Shown here piece by piece: positions 41,387 to 50,911 of a DNA stretch of 64,000 nt; position 1 is the stretch's first letter; each line of letters opens with the position of its first letter. Source of the DNA: Yoonia sp. G8-12. GTDB taxonomy: Bacteria > Pseudomonadota > Alphaproteobacteria > Rhodobacterales > Rhodobacteraceae. A program made the translations under genes and the position numbers. The notes under the pieces are model-generated. The model worked only from the letters and a program-made list of their open reading frames with translations, was not told the origin of the DNA and made no database searches. The stretch spans positions 2,914,001 to 2,978,000 of the forward strand of contig NZ_CP151762.1 in the NCBI RefSeq assembly GCF_038443675.1, in the 5' to 3' direction.

Positions 41387-42040
41387 TCAGCCCTTGAGCT
41401 TTGTCGTCCGCAAATAAGGGAAGATCGTTTTAAAGGCGCCATACTTGGCGGTTGCATCGGCGTCACTGACGGATGTTGGAATAATCACATCGTCACCAAC
41501 ATTCCAGTTGGCGGGCGTTGCCACGCCTTCACCTGCTGCAGTTTGCAGACCATCCAGCGCGCGAAGCACTTCGGCAAAGTTGCGGCCCACATTCATAGGG
41601 TAGGTCATCGACAGCTTCAGCTTCTTGTCTGGCCCTATGATAAACACGACACGCACGGTGGCGCTATCAGCAGGTGTGCGGCCATCGGGTAGATAGGCGT
41701 CAGCAGGCAGCATGTCGAAAGCCTTTGCAACGGTCAGATCTTCGTCCGCGATGATCGGGAAGCCGGCCGTTGTCTTTGCAAAGGTTTCGATGTCGCCTTT
41801 CCATTTTTTATGCTCTTCAACACCATCGACGCTGATACCCATCACTTTGGTGCCGCGTTTTTCCCATTCATCGGCCAATTGTGCGACTGCGCCGAACTCG
41901 GTGGTACAAACGGGGGTAAAGTCCTTTGGGTGTGAAAACAGAATGGCCCAGCTGTCGCCGATCCAGTCATGCAAGGAAAAGGTTCCCTGATCCGTTTCAA
42001 CAGTCAGGTCGGGGATAGTGTCATTAATGCGCAAACCCAT
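41387..42040 (-). CDS. 1-Cys peroxiredoxin (Prx6 type)
   Basis: A 217-residue peroxiredoxin. The peroxidatic motif F-T-P-V-C-T-T-E-F lies near residue 41-49, with S-H-P-K-D before it. The long C-terminal domain (L-T-Y-P-M-N-V-G-R-N-F, then P-A-N-W-N-V-G-D-D-V) is typical of the Prx6/AhpC2 class. It reduces hydrogen and lipid peroxides. The start at 42040 follows AAGGAGC. It is divergent from an aldehyde dehydrogenase gene. Confidence 0.94.
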   Translation of the reverse strand: MGLRINDTIPDLTVETDQGTFSLHDWIGDSWAILFSHPKDFTPVCTTEFGAVAQLADEWEKRGTKVMGISVDGVEEHKKWKGDIETFAKTTAGFPIIADEDLTVAKAFDMLPADAYLPDGRTPADSATVRVVFIIGPDKKLKLSMTYPMNVGRNFAEVLRALDGLQTAAGEGVATPANWNVGDDVIIPTSVSDADATAKYGAFKTIFPYLRTTKLKG

Positions 42041-42164
42041 TTTGGTGCTCCTTTTCGTGTGTTCTACAAGATTCCATATAGGTATCCTGTCGGACCAACA
42101 CCACAGGCGCTTGCGAAAGATCACATGCGATGCCACATAATCCGTGAAGCATAGGAGAGCCGCC

Positions 42165-43604
42165 ATGATTGAGAACCGCAATTTTTATATCAACGGTACT
42201 TGGGTGCCGCCTGTCGCGGCCAAGGACTATACTGTAATTGACCCGTCAACCGAGGACGCTTGCGCAGTAATTTCGCTGGGCGATCAGGCCGACACGGATG
42301 CCGCTGTCGCCGCAGCAACGGCCGCTTTTCCGGCATGGGCTGCCACCGCCCCGCAAAAGAGGGCTGAATATGTCAAAGCGATCCTCGCACAATATGAGGC
42401 GCGCGTTGAGGAAATGGCGCAGGCCATCAGCATGGAAATGGGCGCACCGATTGATATGGCGCGCAGCAGTCAGGCGCCGTGCCTGCCCTGGCACCTGAAA
42501 AACTCACTAGACGCGATGGAGCACATCGAATGGGTGCGCCCCTTGGGCCCACATGCCCCGAATGATCGTATCGCGATGGAGCCGATTGGCGTTGTCGGCC
42601 TGATCACGCCGTGGAACTGGCCGATGAATCAGGTCACGCTGAAGGTGATTCCGGCCTTGCTGGCCGGCTGCACGATGGTTCTGAAGCCATCAGAGGAAGC
42701 GCCGCTTTCATCGCTACTCTTTGCGGAATTTGTGCACGATGCAGGCGTGCCTGCCGGTGTCTTTAATCTTGTGAATGGCGATGGCGTCGGCGTAGGCAGC
42801 CAACTATCCCGTCATGAAGATGTGGCAATGATCAGCTTCACTGGCTCGACCCGTGCTGGCAAGGCGATTTCAATTGCGGCGGCGGAAACGCTCAAACGCG
42901 TGACGCTGGAACTGGGCGGCAAGGGTGCCAATGTGATCTTCGCGGATGCCGATGAAAAGGCGGTAAAGCGCGGTGTTATGCATTGCATGAATAACTCGGG
43001 CCAGTCCTGCAATGCGCCGACACGGATGCTTGTTGAACGGTCCATCTATGACCAAACGGTGGAGGCTGCGGTCGAGATTGCCAACAAGATCACAGTTGGC
43101 CCTGCAACCGAATCCGGTCGGCATATCGGCCCCGTTGTGAACAAGAGCCAATGGACGAAGATTCAGGAAATGATCGAAGTAGGGATCAACGAAGGCGCGC
43201 GCCTTGTCGCCGGTGGTCCCGGTCTGCCAGAGGGCATGAACCGCGGCTTTTATGTCCGGCCCACAGTTTTTGCTGATGTCACCAACGATATGCGGATCGC
43301 ACAGGAAGAAATTTTTGGCCCCGTCCTATCAATCATTCCGTTCGAGGATGAAGCCGACGCCATAAGGATTGCCAATGACACCCCATACGGCCTGACCAAT
43401 TATGTCCAAAGCCAAGATGGCGCCAAGCGGAACCGTATGGCTCTGGCCCTTCGGTCCGGCATGGTCGAGATGAATGGCACAAGCCGCGCCGCTGGATCGC
43501 CCTTTGGTGGCGTGAAAATGTCAGGCCGCGCGCGCGAAGGTGGCGTTTGGGGGATTGAGGAATTCCTAGAGGTCAAAGCGATTTCCGGCTGGGCCGCTGA
43601 ATAA
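42165..43604 (+). CDS. aldehyde dehydrogenase family protein
   Basis: A 479-residue NAD(P)-dependent dehydrogenase. T-P-W-N-W-P near residue 147 binds the cofactor, S-F-T-G-S-T-R-A-G near 227, catalytic Glu in L-E-L-G-G-K near 250, catalytic Cys in N-N-S-G-Q-S-C-N near 281, E-E-I-F-G-P near 380. The ATG at 42165 has AGGAGA upstream. It oxidises aldehydes to acids; the exact substrate is not clear. Confidence 0.95.
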   Translation: MIENRNFYINGTWVPPVAAKDYTVIDPSTEDACAVISLGDQADTDAAVAAATAAFPAWAATAPQKRAEYVKAILAQYEARVEEMAQAISMEMGAPIDMARSSQAPCLPWHLKNSLDAMEHIEWVRPLGPHAPNDRIAMEPIGVVGLITPWNWPMNQVTLKVIPALLAGCTMVLKPSEEAPLSSLLFAEFVHDAGVPAGVFNLVNGDGVGVGSQLSRHEDVAMISFTGSTRAGKAISIAAAETLKRVTLELGGKGANVIFADADEKAVKRGVMHCMNNSGQSCNAPTRMLVERSIYDQTVEAAVEIANKITVGPATESGRHIGPVVNKSQWTKIQEMIEVGINEGARLVAGGPGLPEGMNRGFYVRPTVFADVTNDMRIAQEEIFGPVLSIIPFEDEADAIRIANDTPYGLTNYVQSQDGAKRNRMALALRSGMVEMNGTSRAAGSPFGGVKMSGRAREGGVWGIEEFLEVKAISGWAAE

Positions 43605-43616
43605 CACCATGTGCAT

Positions 43617-43646
43617 AGGCGCACCAAATAGGTGCGCCTGTTGGCC
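43617..43646 (+). terminator. hairpin after aldehyde dehydrogenase
   Basis: AGGCGCACC / GGTGCGCCT, a 9-bp perfect stem with loop AAATA, lies 13 bases past the stop. Only TTGGCCTTTC follows, so termination would be weak. Confidence 0.55.
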
Positions 43647-43700
43647 TTTCGTGCGCGTGTAGAACCACTATCTATATCATCAAATGAATAGGAGAGTTCT

Positions 43701-44630
43701 ATGCTTAATCAGATTAAAGGCCTGCACCACGTCACATCGCTTGCCAGTGATGCGCGTGAAAATAATGCGTTCTTCACCAACGTGCTTGGCCTGCGCCGCG
43801 TCAAAAAGACAGTGAACTTTGACGCGCCAGACGTCTATCACCTGTATTACGGTGATGAGGCAGGGTCGCCCGGAACCGTTATGACCTATTTCCCCTTCCC
43901 CAATGCGGGGCGTGGCGGAAAGGGCATTGGCGAGGTTGGCCGCACAGCGTTCAGCATCCCGACAGGGACTTCGCAGGCTTGGCTTGACCGGTTTGCAACG
44001 TTTGAAGTCAATGGCGTTGCCCAAGATACCCGTTTTGGTGAAAAGCGTGTGCTGTTCGATGGTCCCGATGGCGACCAGTTTGCGCTGGTTGAAAGTGACG
44101 ATGACCGCACGCCATGGACAGGCAATGGTGTTAGCGAGGCGATGGGTATCCATGGCTTCCACTCTGCTGACATGCGGCTGAAAGATGCAGCCGTCAGCGG
44201 TGAGCTGTTGCAATTCATGGGTTACGAGAAGCTGGACAGCCACGAAAACGTCACGCGCTTTATCGTCCCCGGTGGCAATGATGCCAACACGATAGATATC
44301 GAAGAACTGCCTAATGCGCGCCACGCGGCGCAGGGTGCGGGTTCGGTCCATCACATTGCTTTTGCTGTTGAAAACCGTGCGCGTCAGTTGGAAGTACGTG
44401 AGGCGCTGCTCGACACCGGATACCAAGTGACGCCTGTGATTGATCGTGACTACTTCTATGCGATCTATTTCCGCACCCCGGGCGGTGTGCTGTTTGAGGT
44501 CGCCACAAACGAACCAGGCTTTGACCGCGACGAAGACACCGCGCACTTGGGCGAAGCGCTCAAACTACCCAGCCAGCACGAGCATCTGCGTGCCCGTCTG
44601 GAAGGTTTGCTTCAGCCATTGGGCGACTAA
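43701..44630 (+). CDS. VOC-family ring-cleaving dioxygenase, MhqO-like
   Basis: A 309-residue two-module vicinal-oxygen-chelate protein. The first module has G-L-H-H-V-T-S-L near residue 7 and the second G-S-V-H-H-I-A-F near 214; with the Glu in V-L-F-E-V-A near 266 these are likely metal ligands. D-P-D-G-D-Q and R-D-Y-F-Y-A-I-Y-F-R-T-P-G-G match the MhqO/MhqA hydroquinone dioxygenase group. It is followed after one base by an esterase like MhqD, a pair known in quinone resistance of Bacillus. Confidence 0.88.
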   Translation: MLNQIKGLHHVTSLASDARENNAFFTNVLGLRRVKKTVNFDAPDVYHLYYGDEAGSPGTVMTYFPFPNAGRGGKGIGEVGRTAFSIPTGTSQAWLDRFATFEVNGVAQDTRFGEKRVLFDGPDGDQFALVESDDDRTPWTGNGVSEAMGIHGFHSADMRLKDAAVSGELLQFMGYEKLDSHENVTRFIVPGGNDANTIDIEELPNARHAAQGAGSVHHIAFAVENRARQLEVREALLDTGYQVTPVIDRDYFYAIYFRTPGGVLFEVATNEPGFDRDEDTAHLGEALKLPSQHEHLRARLEGLLQPLGD

Positions 44631-44631
44631 T

Positions 44632-45228
44632 ATGAGCTATATTGCACAACGCACTGAAGGGGCAGCGGGCCAACCGCTGTTCCTCACATTTCATGGTACA
44701 GGCGGGAATGAAGACCAGTTTCATGGTTTTGCGGAACAACTCATCCCGGGCGCCCATGTGACATCGCCGCGTGGCGATGTGTCGGAAAATGGCGCATTGC
44801 GGTATTTCCGGCGCACGGGCGAAGGTGTCTATGACATGGATGATCTGGCGACGCGCACCGCCGCGATGGCGGGTTTCATCCGGTCCGAGAAGCAGAACGT
44901 CAGCGCATCAGACGCCATTGGTCTGGGCTATTCCAACGGGGCCAACATTCTGGCTGCCGTCGCTTTGGCGCAGCCTGACCTGGTTGATACGCTGGTCCTG
45001 ATGCACCCGTTGATCCCTTGGGCCCCTCAAGACCAACCGGGCCTCAAGGGCCGTCGGATTTTGATCACCGCAGGTGAGCGGGATCCGATTTGTCCCGCCC
45101 CACTAACGCAGGCCTTTGTTGATTATCTTGTAGCGCAGGGTGCTGATGTGACCGTTCACTGGCATCCCGGTGGGCATGAGATCGCGCAATCAGAGGTGGA
45201 CGCAATTGCCCAGTTTGTTGCGGGCTAG
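44632..45228 (+). CDS. alpha/beta-hydrolase, MhqD-like carboxylesterase
   Basis: A 198-residue esterase: F-H-G-T-G-G-N-E near residue 20 (oxyanion), nucleophile motif G-Y-S-N-G-A near 101 (G-x-S-x-G), Asp in G-E-R-D-P near 152 and His in P-G-G-H-E near 183 complete a Ser-Asp-His triad. Paired with the dioxygenase upstream, it fits a quinone or electrophile clearance unit. The last four bases overlap the end of the converging rluA. Confidence 0.88.
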   Translation: MSYIAQRTEGAAGQPLFLTFHGTGGNEDQFHGFAEQLIPGAHVTSPRGDVSENGALRYFRRTGEGVYDMDDLATRTAAMAGFIRSEKQNVSASDAIGLGYSNGANILAAVALAQPDLVDTLVLMHPLIPWAPQDQPGLKGRRILITAGERDPICPAPLTQAFVDYLVAQGADVTVHWHPGGHEIAQSEVDAIAQFVAG

Positions 45229-45872
45229 AACGGGCACTTTGCAGTGATACGCATCCCTTGCCCGCCATCGGGGTGGCGAAATTGCAAGGTTTCGGAATGC
45301 AGCATAAGGCGCGGATAGTCCCGCGCCTCACCTGTTGCATAAAACGGATCGCCCAAGATTGGATGACCCAGCGCCAGCATATGCACCCGCAACTGATGTG
45401 ACCGGCCGGTGCGCGGCATCAGTTTGACCCTTGTCTCATTGTCTTTGGTGCGCATAACGCGCCAATCGGTGACGGCCTGCTTGCCGGTTTCATGGTTCAC
45501 CATCTGCTTGGGGCGGTTCGGCCAGTCCACGATCAGCGGTAGATCAACGGTTCCCGTCTTTTCCGTCATCTCGCCCCAAACCCGCGCGACATAGGTTTTC
45601 TTGGTCTGCCGCTTTTCAAACTGCAGCCCGAGGTGGCGTTGGGCGTGCGGGGTCAAGGCAAAGATCATCACGCCCGACGTGTCGCGATCAAGCCGGTGCA
45701 CCAGCAAAGCCATGGGAAACGCGGCCTGCACGCGCGCCATCAGGCAATCCGCCAAGTGCGGTCCTTTGCCCGGCACAGACAGCAGGCCACTGGGTTTATC
45801 GACTAAAAGAACCTGATGGTCGTCATGCAGGATCGTCAAAGGGTCTTGGGGTGGGTCGTAATCGTCGCTCAC
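45225..45872 (-). CDS. rluA: RluA-family pseudouridine synthase
   Basis: A 215-residue protein. The catalytic motif H-R-L-D-R-D-T-S-G near residue 58 has the essential Asp; K-T-Y-V-A-R-V-W-G and M-P-R-T-G-R-S-H-Q-L-R-V-H are typical of RluA. There is no S4 domain, which fits RluA over RluC/D. It modifies 23S rRNA U746 and tRNA U32 in E. coli. It follows the frameshifted yggS, overlapping its end by four bases. Confidence 0.9.
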   Translation of the reverse strand: MSDDYDPPQDPLTILHDDHQVLLVDKPSGLLSVPGKGPHLADCLMARVQAAFPMALLVHRLDRDTSGVMIFALTPHAQRHLGLQFEKRQTKKTYVARVWGEMTEKTGTVDLPLIVDWPNRPKQMVNHETGKQAVTDWRVMRTKDNETRVKLMPRTGRSHQLRVHMLALGHPILGDPFYATGEARDYPRLMLHSETLQFRHPDGGQGMRITAKCPF

Positions 45873-46521
45873 CCGTAGTTACGCTCGCCAAAAATAGCCG
45901 AACCGACGCGGATGTGTGTCGCGCCCAAGGCAATGGCGCTTTCAAAGTCACTGCTCATTCCCATCGACAGCCCCTTCAGGTCGTTGCGCGCCGCGATTTT
46001 ACCCAGCAGGGCGAAATGCAGGGATGGTTCTTCCTCAACCGGGGGATGCACATTAAACCCTTCAGCGGAAGATCAAGTGCACGCACTTCGGCGATAAAGG
46101 CATCTGCTTCGCTTGGTAGAACACCTGCCTTCTGCGGCTCTTCACCCGTGTTGACCTGAATGAACAGATCAGGACAGAAACCGAGGTCCTGCGCATGGCG
46201 GGCGATCGTATGCGCAAGCTTGGGGCGATCAACGGTGTGGATGGCTTGCGCCAACTGCATCGCCTGCTTTGCTTTGTTGGTTTGCAGCGGCCCGATCAGG
46301 TGCAGTTCGATCCCGTCATAGCGTTCACGAAAGGCGGGCCATTTGCCAGCGGCCTCTTGCACCTTGTTTTCACCAAAGATCCGGTGGCCCTCGTCCAAAA
46401 CCGCCTCGACACGCTCATTGGGCTGCACCTTGGATACCGCAATGAGTGATAGATCATTGACCGAACGGCCTGCCTTTTTAGCAGCCGTCGCAACGCGGGC
46501 GGTGATTTCGGATAGGGACAT
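45869..46521 (-). pseudogene. yggS: PLP homeostasis protein YggS/ProsC family, frameshifted
   Basis: The N-terminal frame from ATG 46521 (AGAGG upstream) has the PLP lysine in L-I-A-V-S-K-V-Q near residue 27, F-G-E-N near 50 and H-L-I-G-P-L-Q-T-N-K near 75. After L-K-G-L-M-C-I-P it leaves the family sequence at a G5 run (46041-46045 on the plus strand). The rest, P-V-E-E-E-P and L-S-M-G-M-S-S-D-F-E-S-A-I, continues in another frame to 45869. Adding one base to the run restores a normal 217-218-residue protein. It is either a real mutation or a homopolymer error. Confidence 0.85.
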
Positions 46522-46562
46522 AGGCACCTCTTCTTTGCTGCTTATGTGCAACATGGATGCGC

Positions 46563-46596
46563 AAAAGAAAAGAGCGGACGAAAACGCCCGCTCTTT
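46563..46596 (-). terminator. intrinsic terminator of porin
   Basis: On the minus strand AAAGAGCGGGCG and CGTCCGCTCTTT form a 12-bp stem (one G-U) with a TTTT loop, followed by TCTTTT. It lies 23 bases past the porin stop. Confidence 0.9.
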
Positions 46597-46618
46597 CAAT
46601 TCAATTCACAAGAGTGAA

Positions 46619-47536
46619 TTAGAACTTCATTTTGATACCCATGTCGGCAACCATGATGCCGTCGTCGTCTGCGAATGGATTGTCAACCTGGCCGATACCG
46701 CCAGCGAAGCTTACGCCGCCGCCGAGGTCGTAGGAAGCGCCAACACCGAAGTCTGCGTCGTCGTCATCAAGATCTGTTGCACCAACAGAAGCAACCAAAG
46801 TCAGAGCGCCCATTGGGTAGGATACAGATGCACCGTAGCCAGAGACTGACTCTGCAAAGTCGTCGGCGTCTGCAGTGTGGAAGAACAGGTTGATGTCAGC
46901 ACCGCCAGCAGTCACAGAACCACCGAGGATAAATGTCTCGATGTCTTCGTCAAGGCCTGCCTCGTCTGCGTTGTTTGTGAAGCCAGCACCAACCGAGAAT
47001 GTTCCGGCGTCGTAGTTTACTGCAATGCCATAGTCCTCGGATGCATCCGTACCAGTTTCGTCCATGTTAGCAGTAGCAACGGCGGTAATCGCACCGAACT
47101 CGCCCTTAACGTGAATGTTTTGGGTTGTAGTGTCGAAGAAGAATTCTGCAGTGTCGTCAATGCCGATACCGTCAAAGCCAATGTCGGCGATATTCGCAAT
47201 AACAGAGTCGTCAGCCGAACCAACATCACCCAGTGTCAGTGTGATGCCACCACCGGAGATGTAAACTTCTTCGTCGTCAGGCGCAGCTTCGCCGCCAGAG
47301 TTCAGGTCCAGGTCGAATGACGCACCAACTTCCAGGCCGCCGTCTGTCACTGTCTTGCCGGAAACGCCGAAGTCCAGCTCAAGGAACTGAGTTGTTTCTT
47401 GTGCAGCATCTTCAATGTATTTCACACCGGCAATTGCTTCGCCGGAGATTGTGATTGAAGCAGCGGAGTGACCTTCAGCAGCGGCGAAGCCAGCTGTGAA
47501 GACAAGTGCAGTAGTTGTAAGAAGCACCTTTTTCAT
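46619..47536 (-). CDS. outer membrane porin
   Basis: A 305-residue beta-barrel precursor: signal peptide M-K-K-V-L-L-T-T-T-A-L-V-F-T-A-G-F-A-A-A, then alternating strands with many Gly/Asp turns and a terminal aromatic residue, G-I-K-M-K-F, as porins need for assembly. Very acidic loops suggest cation preference. It is typical of the major Rhodobacteraceae porins. It is transcribed away from the DUF3576 gene, with its own terminator. Confidence 0.93.
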   Translation of the reverse strand: MKKVLLTTTALVFTAGFAAAEGHSAASITISGEAIAGVKYIEDAAQETTQFLELDFGVSGKTVTDGGLEVGASFDLDLNSGGEAAPDDEEVYISGGGITLTLGDVGSADDSVIANIADIGFDGIGIDDTAEFFFDTTTQNIHVKGEFGAITAVATANMDETGTDASEDYGIAVNYDAGTFSVGAGFTNNADEAGLDEDIETFILGGSVTAGGADINLFFHTADADDFAESVSGYGASVSYPMGALTLVASVGATDLDDDDADFGVGASYDLGGGVSFAGGIGQVDNPFADDDGIMVADMGIKMKF

Positions 47537-47892
47537 GGTTTGATTCCCTCGTGGTTACATTTTAACTCAACTCGGGTCGGCCCAAATTGATTAGCTGTGT
47601 TTTCTACCCGTTGTTTCCCCATTGCAAGTTGATGAGACCGGCAGTGGGCACGGCGCCGGATTCTGGTGCAACTTTGCCACAGTCGTGTCAGGCGCGGCGC
47701 CAGGCTGCGTCCGGGAGAATTCCCTTGTGGGCTGAAAACCCAGTTGTTAAGCATGTATGACGCGTTAAGAAGGCTGGATTGTGACCACGACTAGACAAGG
47801 CAATTTCTTCTTTGCTTTTCGTTGTCGCGGTGGGTTCGTCTACATTTAGCGAAACAGCGCTGTCAGTAATTAAGTCTTGATAGGACGGGTGA
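47537..47892. promoter_or_regulatory. divergent promoter region of porin and DUF3576-leuS operon
   Basis: The 356 bases between the two gene starts are AT-richer and contain no credible gene. I could not find a clear -35/-10 pair for either side. Short near-palindromes such as GGCGCGGCGCC near 47693 are present. A porin in this position is commonly controlled by envelope-stress regulators, but no site is identified. Confidence 0.4.
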
Positions 47893-48288
47893 ATGGCGAT
47901 GATTCGCATAAGACATGCTCTTATTTCTGCAATTTTGATGGGGTCGTTGGTAGCTTGCGGTGCCACGGCACCAATACCGCGCGGGGCCGAAACCGTGGCG
48001 GTGAACCGCTATCTTTGGGCCGCGTCGCTTGATGTGCTCAGCTTTCTGCCTGTGCAATCGGCCGACCCTTTCACCGGTGTGATTACAACCGGCTTTGGCA
48101 CCCCGCCCGGTACCGGCCGCGCCTATCGCGCGACGGTTCAGGTAAGTGATCCCGCGATGGATGCCCGTTCTTTGAACGTAAGCCTGCTGACACGCAACGG
48201 CCCTGTCGCTGCGGAAACCCAGCGCGCGGTTGAAGATGCGATTCTTGCGCGCGCGCGCCAACTGCGGATTGCTGACGGCGCACTATAG
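47893..48288 (+). CDS. DUF3576 lipoprotein
   Basis: A 131-residue protein with signal peptide and lipobox L-V-A-C near residue 19-22. The mature part has N-R-Y-L-W-A-A-S-L-D-V-L-S-F, S-A-D-P-F-T-G-V-I-T-T-G-F and a terminal A-I-L-A-R-A-R-Q-L-R, typical of DUF3576. ATAGGA lies ten bases before ATG. The DUF3576-leuS-lptE-holA order is widely kept in alphaproteobacteria, so it may belong to envelope biogenesis. Confidence 0.9.
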   Translation: MAMIRIRHALISAILMGSLVACGATAPIPRGAETVAVNRYLWAASLDVLSFLPVQSADPFTGVITTGFGTPPGTGRAYRATVQVSDPAMDARSLNVSLLTRNGPVAAETQRAVEDAILARARQLRIADGAL

Positions 48289-48317
48289 CCATCGGCCACC
48301 AGCCCGATTATGACTAG

Positions 48318-48344
48318 CGCCGGGCCCACACGCCCGGCGTTTCG
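48318..48344 (+). terminator. hairpin in the leuS leader
   Basis: CGCCGGGC / GCCCGGCG forms an 8-bp perfect stem 26 bases before leuS, followed by TTTCGC. It could be a weak terminator after DUF3576 or a leader structure affecting leuS. Confidence 0.4.
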
Positions 48345-48364
48345 CATTAAGAAAGACCGATAAG

Positions 48365-50911
48365 ATGACCACTTACGCACCCGCCGCGATCGAGGCGAAA
48401 TGGCAGGACAAATGGGCTGCTGCCGACACCTTCAAGGCTGAACGCAGCGCGGACAAGCCAAAGTACTATGTGCTTGAGATGTTCCCTTATCCATCGGGCC
48501 GCATCCACATGGGCCATGTGCGCAACTATACCATGGGTGACGTGATCGCGCGGTATAAGCTGGCGACGGGTCACAACATTCTGCATCCGATGGGGTGGGA
48601 TGCCTTTGGTATGCCAGCCGAGAATGCGGCGATGGCATCTGGTGGGCATCCGAAGGATTGGACCTACGGCAATATCGCCGACATGAAAGCGCAGATGAAA
48701 CCGCTGGGTCTGTCGATTGACTGGTCCCGCGAATTCGCGACCTGCGATCCTGAATACTATGGTCAGCAGCAGGCGTTGTTTATTGATTTCCTGTCCAAGG
48801 GCCTGATTTACCGCAAGAAAGCCGTGGTGAACTGGGATCCGGTCGATATGACCGTTCTGGCAAACGAACAGGTGATTGACGGCAAGGGCTGGCGATCCGG
48901 TGCCGAGGTCGAACGCCGCGAGCTGGTGCAATGGTTCTTCAAGATCAGCGATTATTCCGAGGAATTGCTGGAGGCGCTGGATACGTTGGATAACTGGCCC
49001 GCCAAGGTCAAGCTGATGCAGGCCAACTGGATCGGCAAGTCGCGGGGTTTGTCGTTTGATTTCGGGCTGACCGGTGCGCCTGACGGCTTTGACACACTGC
49101 CCATTTATACGACACGTCCTGACACGATGATGGGGCCAACCTTTGCTGCCATTGCAGCGGATCATCCATTGGCCAAAGCGCTAGAAGCAAGTGACCCGGA
49201 TATCGCCGCGTTCAACACCAAATGCCGCGCTATGCCGACAACAGAAGAAGCGATGGAGAAAGCTGAAAAGCTGGGATATCGGACCGATATCATGGTCACG
49301 CATCCGGCTGATCCAAGCATGACACTGCCGTTGTTCATCGCAAACTTTGTTCTGATGGATTACGGGACTGGCGCTGTCATTGGCTGCCCTGCCCATGACC
49401 AGCGCGACCTCGATTTTGCCCGCAAATATGACCTTGATGTCATTGATGTGTTCCAACCATTGGACGATGCGACCCCTGTGGCTGATAAAGCCTTTGTGCC
49501 CGCAAAGACCGAGAAAGTGCGCTATGTCCAATGGCATGGCCCGTCGGGCGTTGAACTGACGTGCCAAGAGGCAATGGATCAGACCCTCGACCTTTATGAA
49601 AAGAATGGTTGGGGTAAAGCGCAAACGCAATTCCGCCTGCGTGACTGGGGCCTGAGCCGTCAGCGCTATTGGGGCTGCCCGATCCCTGTGGTCCATTGTG
49701 ATGACTGCGGCGTTGTCCCTGAGGCCAAGGAGAACCTGCCTGTTGAGTTGCCTTATGACGTGACATTCGACGTGCCCGGCAACCCGTTGGACCGCCACCC
49801 GACATGGCGCGATTGCGCGTGTCCGTCTTGTGGGAAACCAGCGCAACGCGAAACCGACACGATGGATACGTTCGTTGATTCCTCATGGTATTTTGCGCGG
49901 TTCACGGCGCCGGATGCCGATACCCCGACCAATATGGAAGATGCGTCCTATTGGATGAACGTCGACCAGTATATCGGCGGGATTGAACATGCGATTTTGC
50001 ACCTGCTTTACAGCCGCTTCTTCGCCCGTGCGATGCATATGACGGGCCATCTGCCTGCCAGTGCATCCGAGCCGTTTGATGCGCTGTTTACCCAAGGCAT
50101 GGTGACGCATGAGATTTACCAAACGAAAGACGCCAAGGACCGCCCTGTCTATCATCTGCCCGAGGATGTGACCGACGGCAAATTGGCGGACGGCACCGAG
50201 GTGCAGACCATCCCCTCTGCCAAAATGTCCAAGTCCAAAAAGAACGTCGTCGATCCCGATGATATTCTGGCAAAATACGGTGCGGACACTGCACGCTGGT
50301 TTGTGCTGTCCGACAGCCCGCCAGAGCGCGATGTGGAGTGGACCGCTTCGGGCGCTGAGGCGACCTATAAGCACCTCAACCGCGTCCACCGTGTTGCGTC
50401 GGAAATTGCTGGCATGGATAATGCGACCGGTGAGGGCGACGAAGACCTGCTGCGCGCCATGCATAAAGCGATCCATGATGTCACCATGGGTGTCGAAACG
50501 TTTGGTTTTAATGCCGCTATTGCAAAGCTTTACGCCTTTACGAACGTCCTTGCCAAATCCAAGGCCGGCAGTGCCGCCAAACGTCAAGCCGCCCTTGTTC
50601 TTGCACAGCTGATGTCACCTATGACACCACATTTGTCCGAAGAAATATGGTCGATGCTGGGTGGTGAGGGCCTGATTGCCAACGCGCCTTGGCCCGTCGC
50701 GGATGAAGCGATGTTGGTCGAAGATACGGTAACGATGCCGATCCAGATCAACGGCAAACGCCGCGCGGAAATCCAAGTGGGTGCCGATGCCAGCAAAGAA
50801 ACTGTTGAAGCACAAGCGCTGGCGCTTGAGGTTGTCCAAAACGCCCTTGGCGGTGCAGCACCCAAAAAGCTGATCGTCGTTCCGGGAAGGATCGTGAACA
50901 TTGTCGTCTAG
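48365..50911 (+). CDS. leuS: leucyl-tRNA synthetase
   Basis: An 848-residue class I synthetase. The H-I-G-H-type motif is H-M-G-H near residue 50 (G-R-I-H-M-G-H-V-R-N-Y). The editing domain CP1 occupies about 220-410 (T-T-R-P-D-T near 245), K-M-S-K-S-K motif near 617, then an anticodon-binding helical domain. It charges tRNA-Leu. The stop overlaps the lptE start by 11 bases. Confidence 0.97.
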   Translation: MTTYAPAAIEAKWQDKWAAADTFKAERSADKPKYYVLEMFPYPSGRIHMGHVRNYTMGDVIARYKLATGHNILHPMGWDAFGMPAENAAMASGGHPKDWTYGNIADMKAQMKPLGLSIDWSREFATCDPEYYGQQQALFIDFLSKGLIYRKKAVVNWDPVDMTVLANEQVIDGKGWRSGAEVERRELVQWFFKISDYSEELLEALDTLDNWPAKVKLMQANWIGKSRGLSFDFGLTGAPDGFDTLPIYTTRPDTMMGPTFAAIAADHPLAKALEASDPDIAAFNTKCRAMPTTEEAMEKAEKLGYRTDIMVTHPADPSMTLPLFIANFVLMDYGTGAVIGCPAHDQRDLDFARKYDLDVIDVFQPLDDATPVADKAFVPAKTEKVRYVQWHGPSGVELTCQEAMDQTLDLYEKNGWGKAQTQFRLRDWGLSRQRYWGCPIPVVHCDDCGVVPEAKENLPVELPYDVTFDVPGNPLDRHPTWRDCACPSCGKPAQRETDTMDTFVDSSWYFARFTAPDADTPTNMEDASYWMNVDQYIGGIEHAILHLLYSRFFARAMHMTGHLPASASEPFDALFTQGMVTHEIYQTKDAKDRPVYHLPEDVTDGKLADGTEVQTIPSAKMSKSKKNVVDPDDILAKYGADTARWFVLSDSPPERDVEWTASGAEATYKHLNRVHRVASEIAGMDNATGEGDEDLLRAMHKAIHDVTMGVETFGFNAAIAKLYAFTNVLAKSKAGSAAKRQAALVLAQLMSPMTPHLSEEIWSMLGGEGLIANAPWPVADEAMLVEDTVTMPIQINGKRRAEIQVGADASKETVEAQALALEVVQNALGGAAPKKLIVVPGRIVNIVV

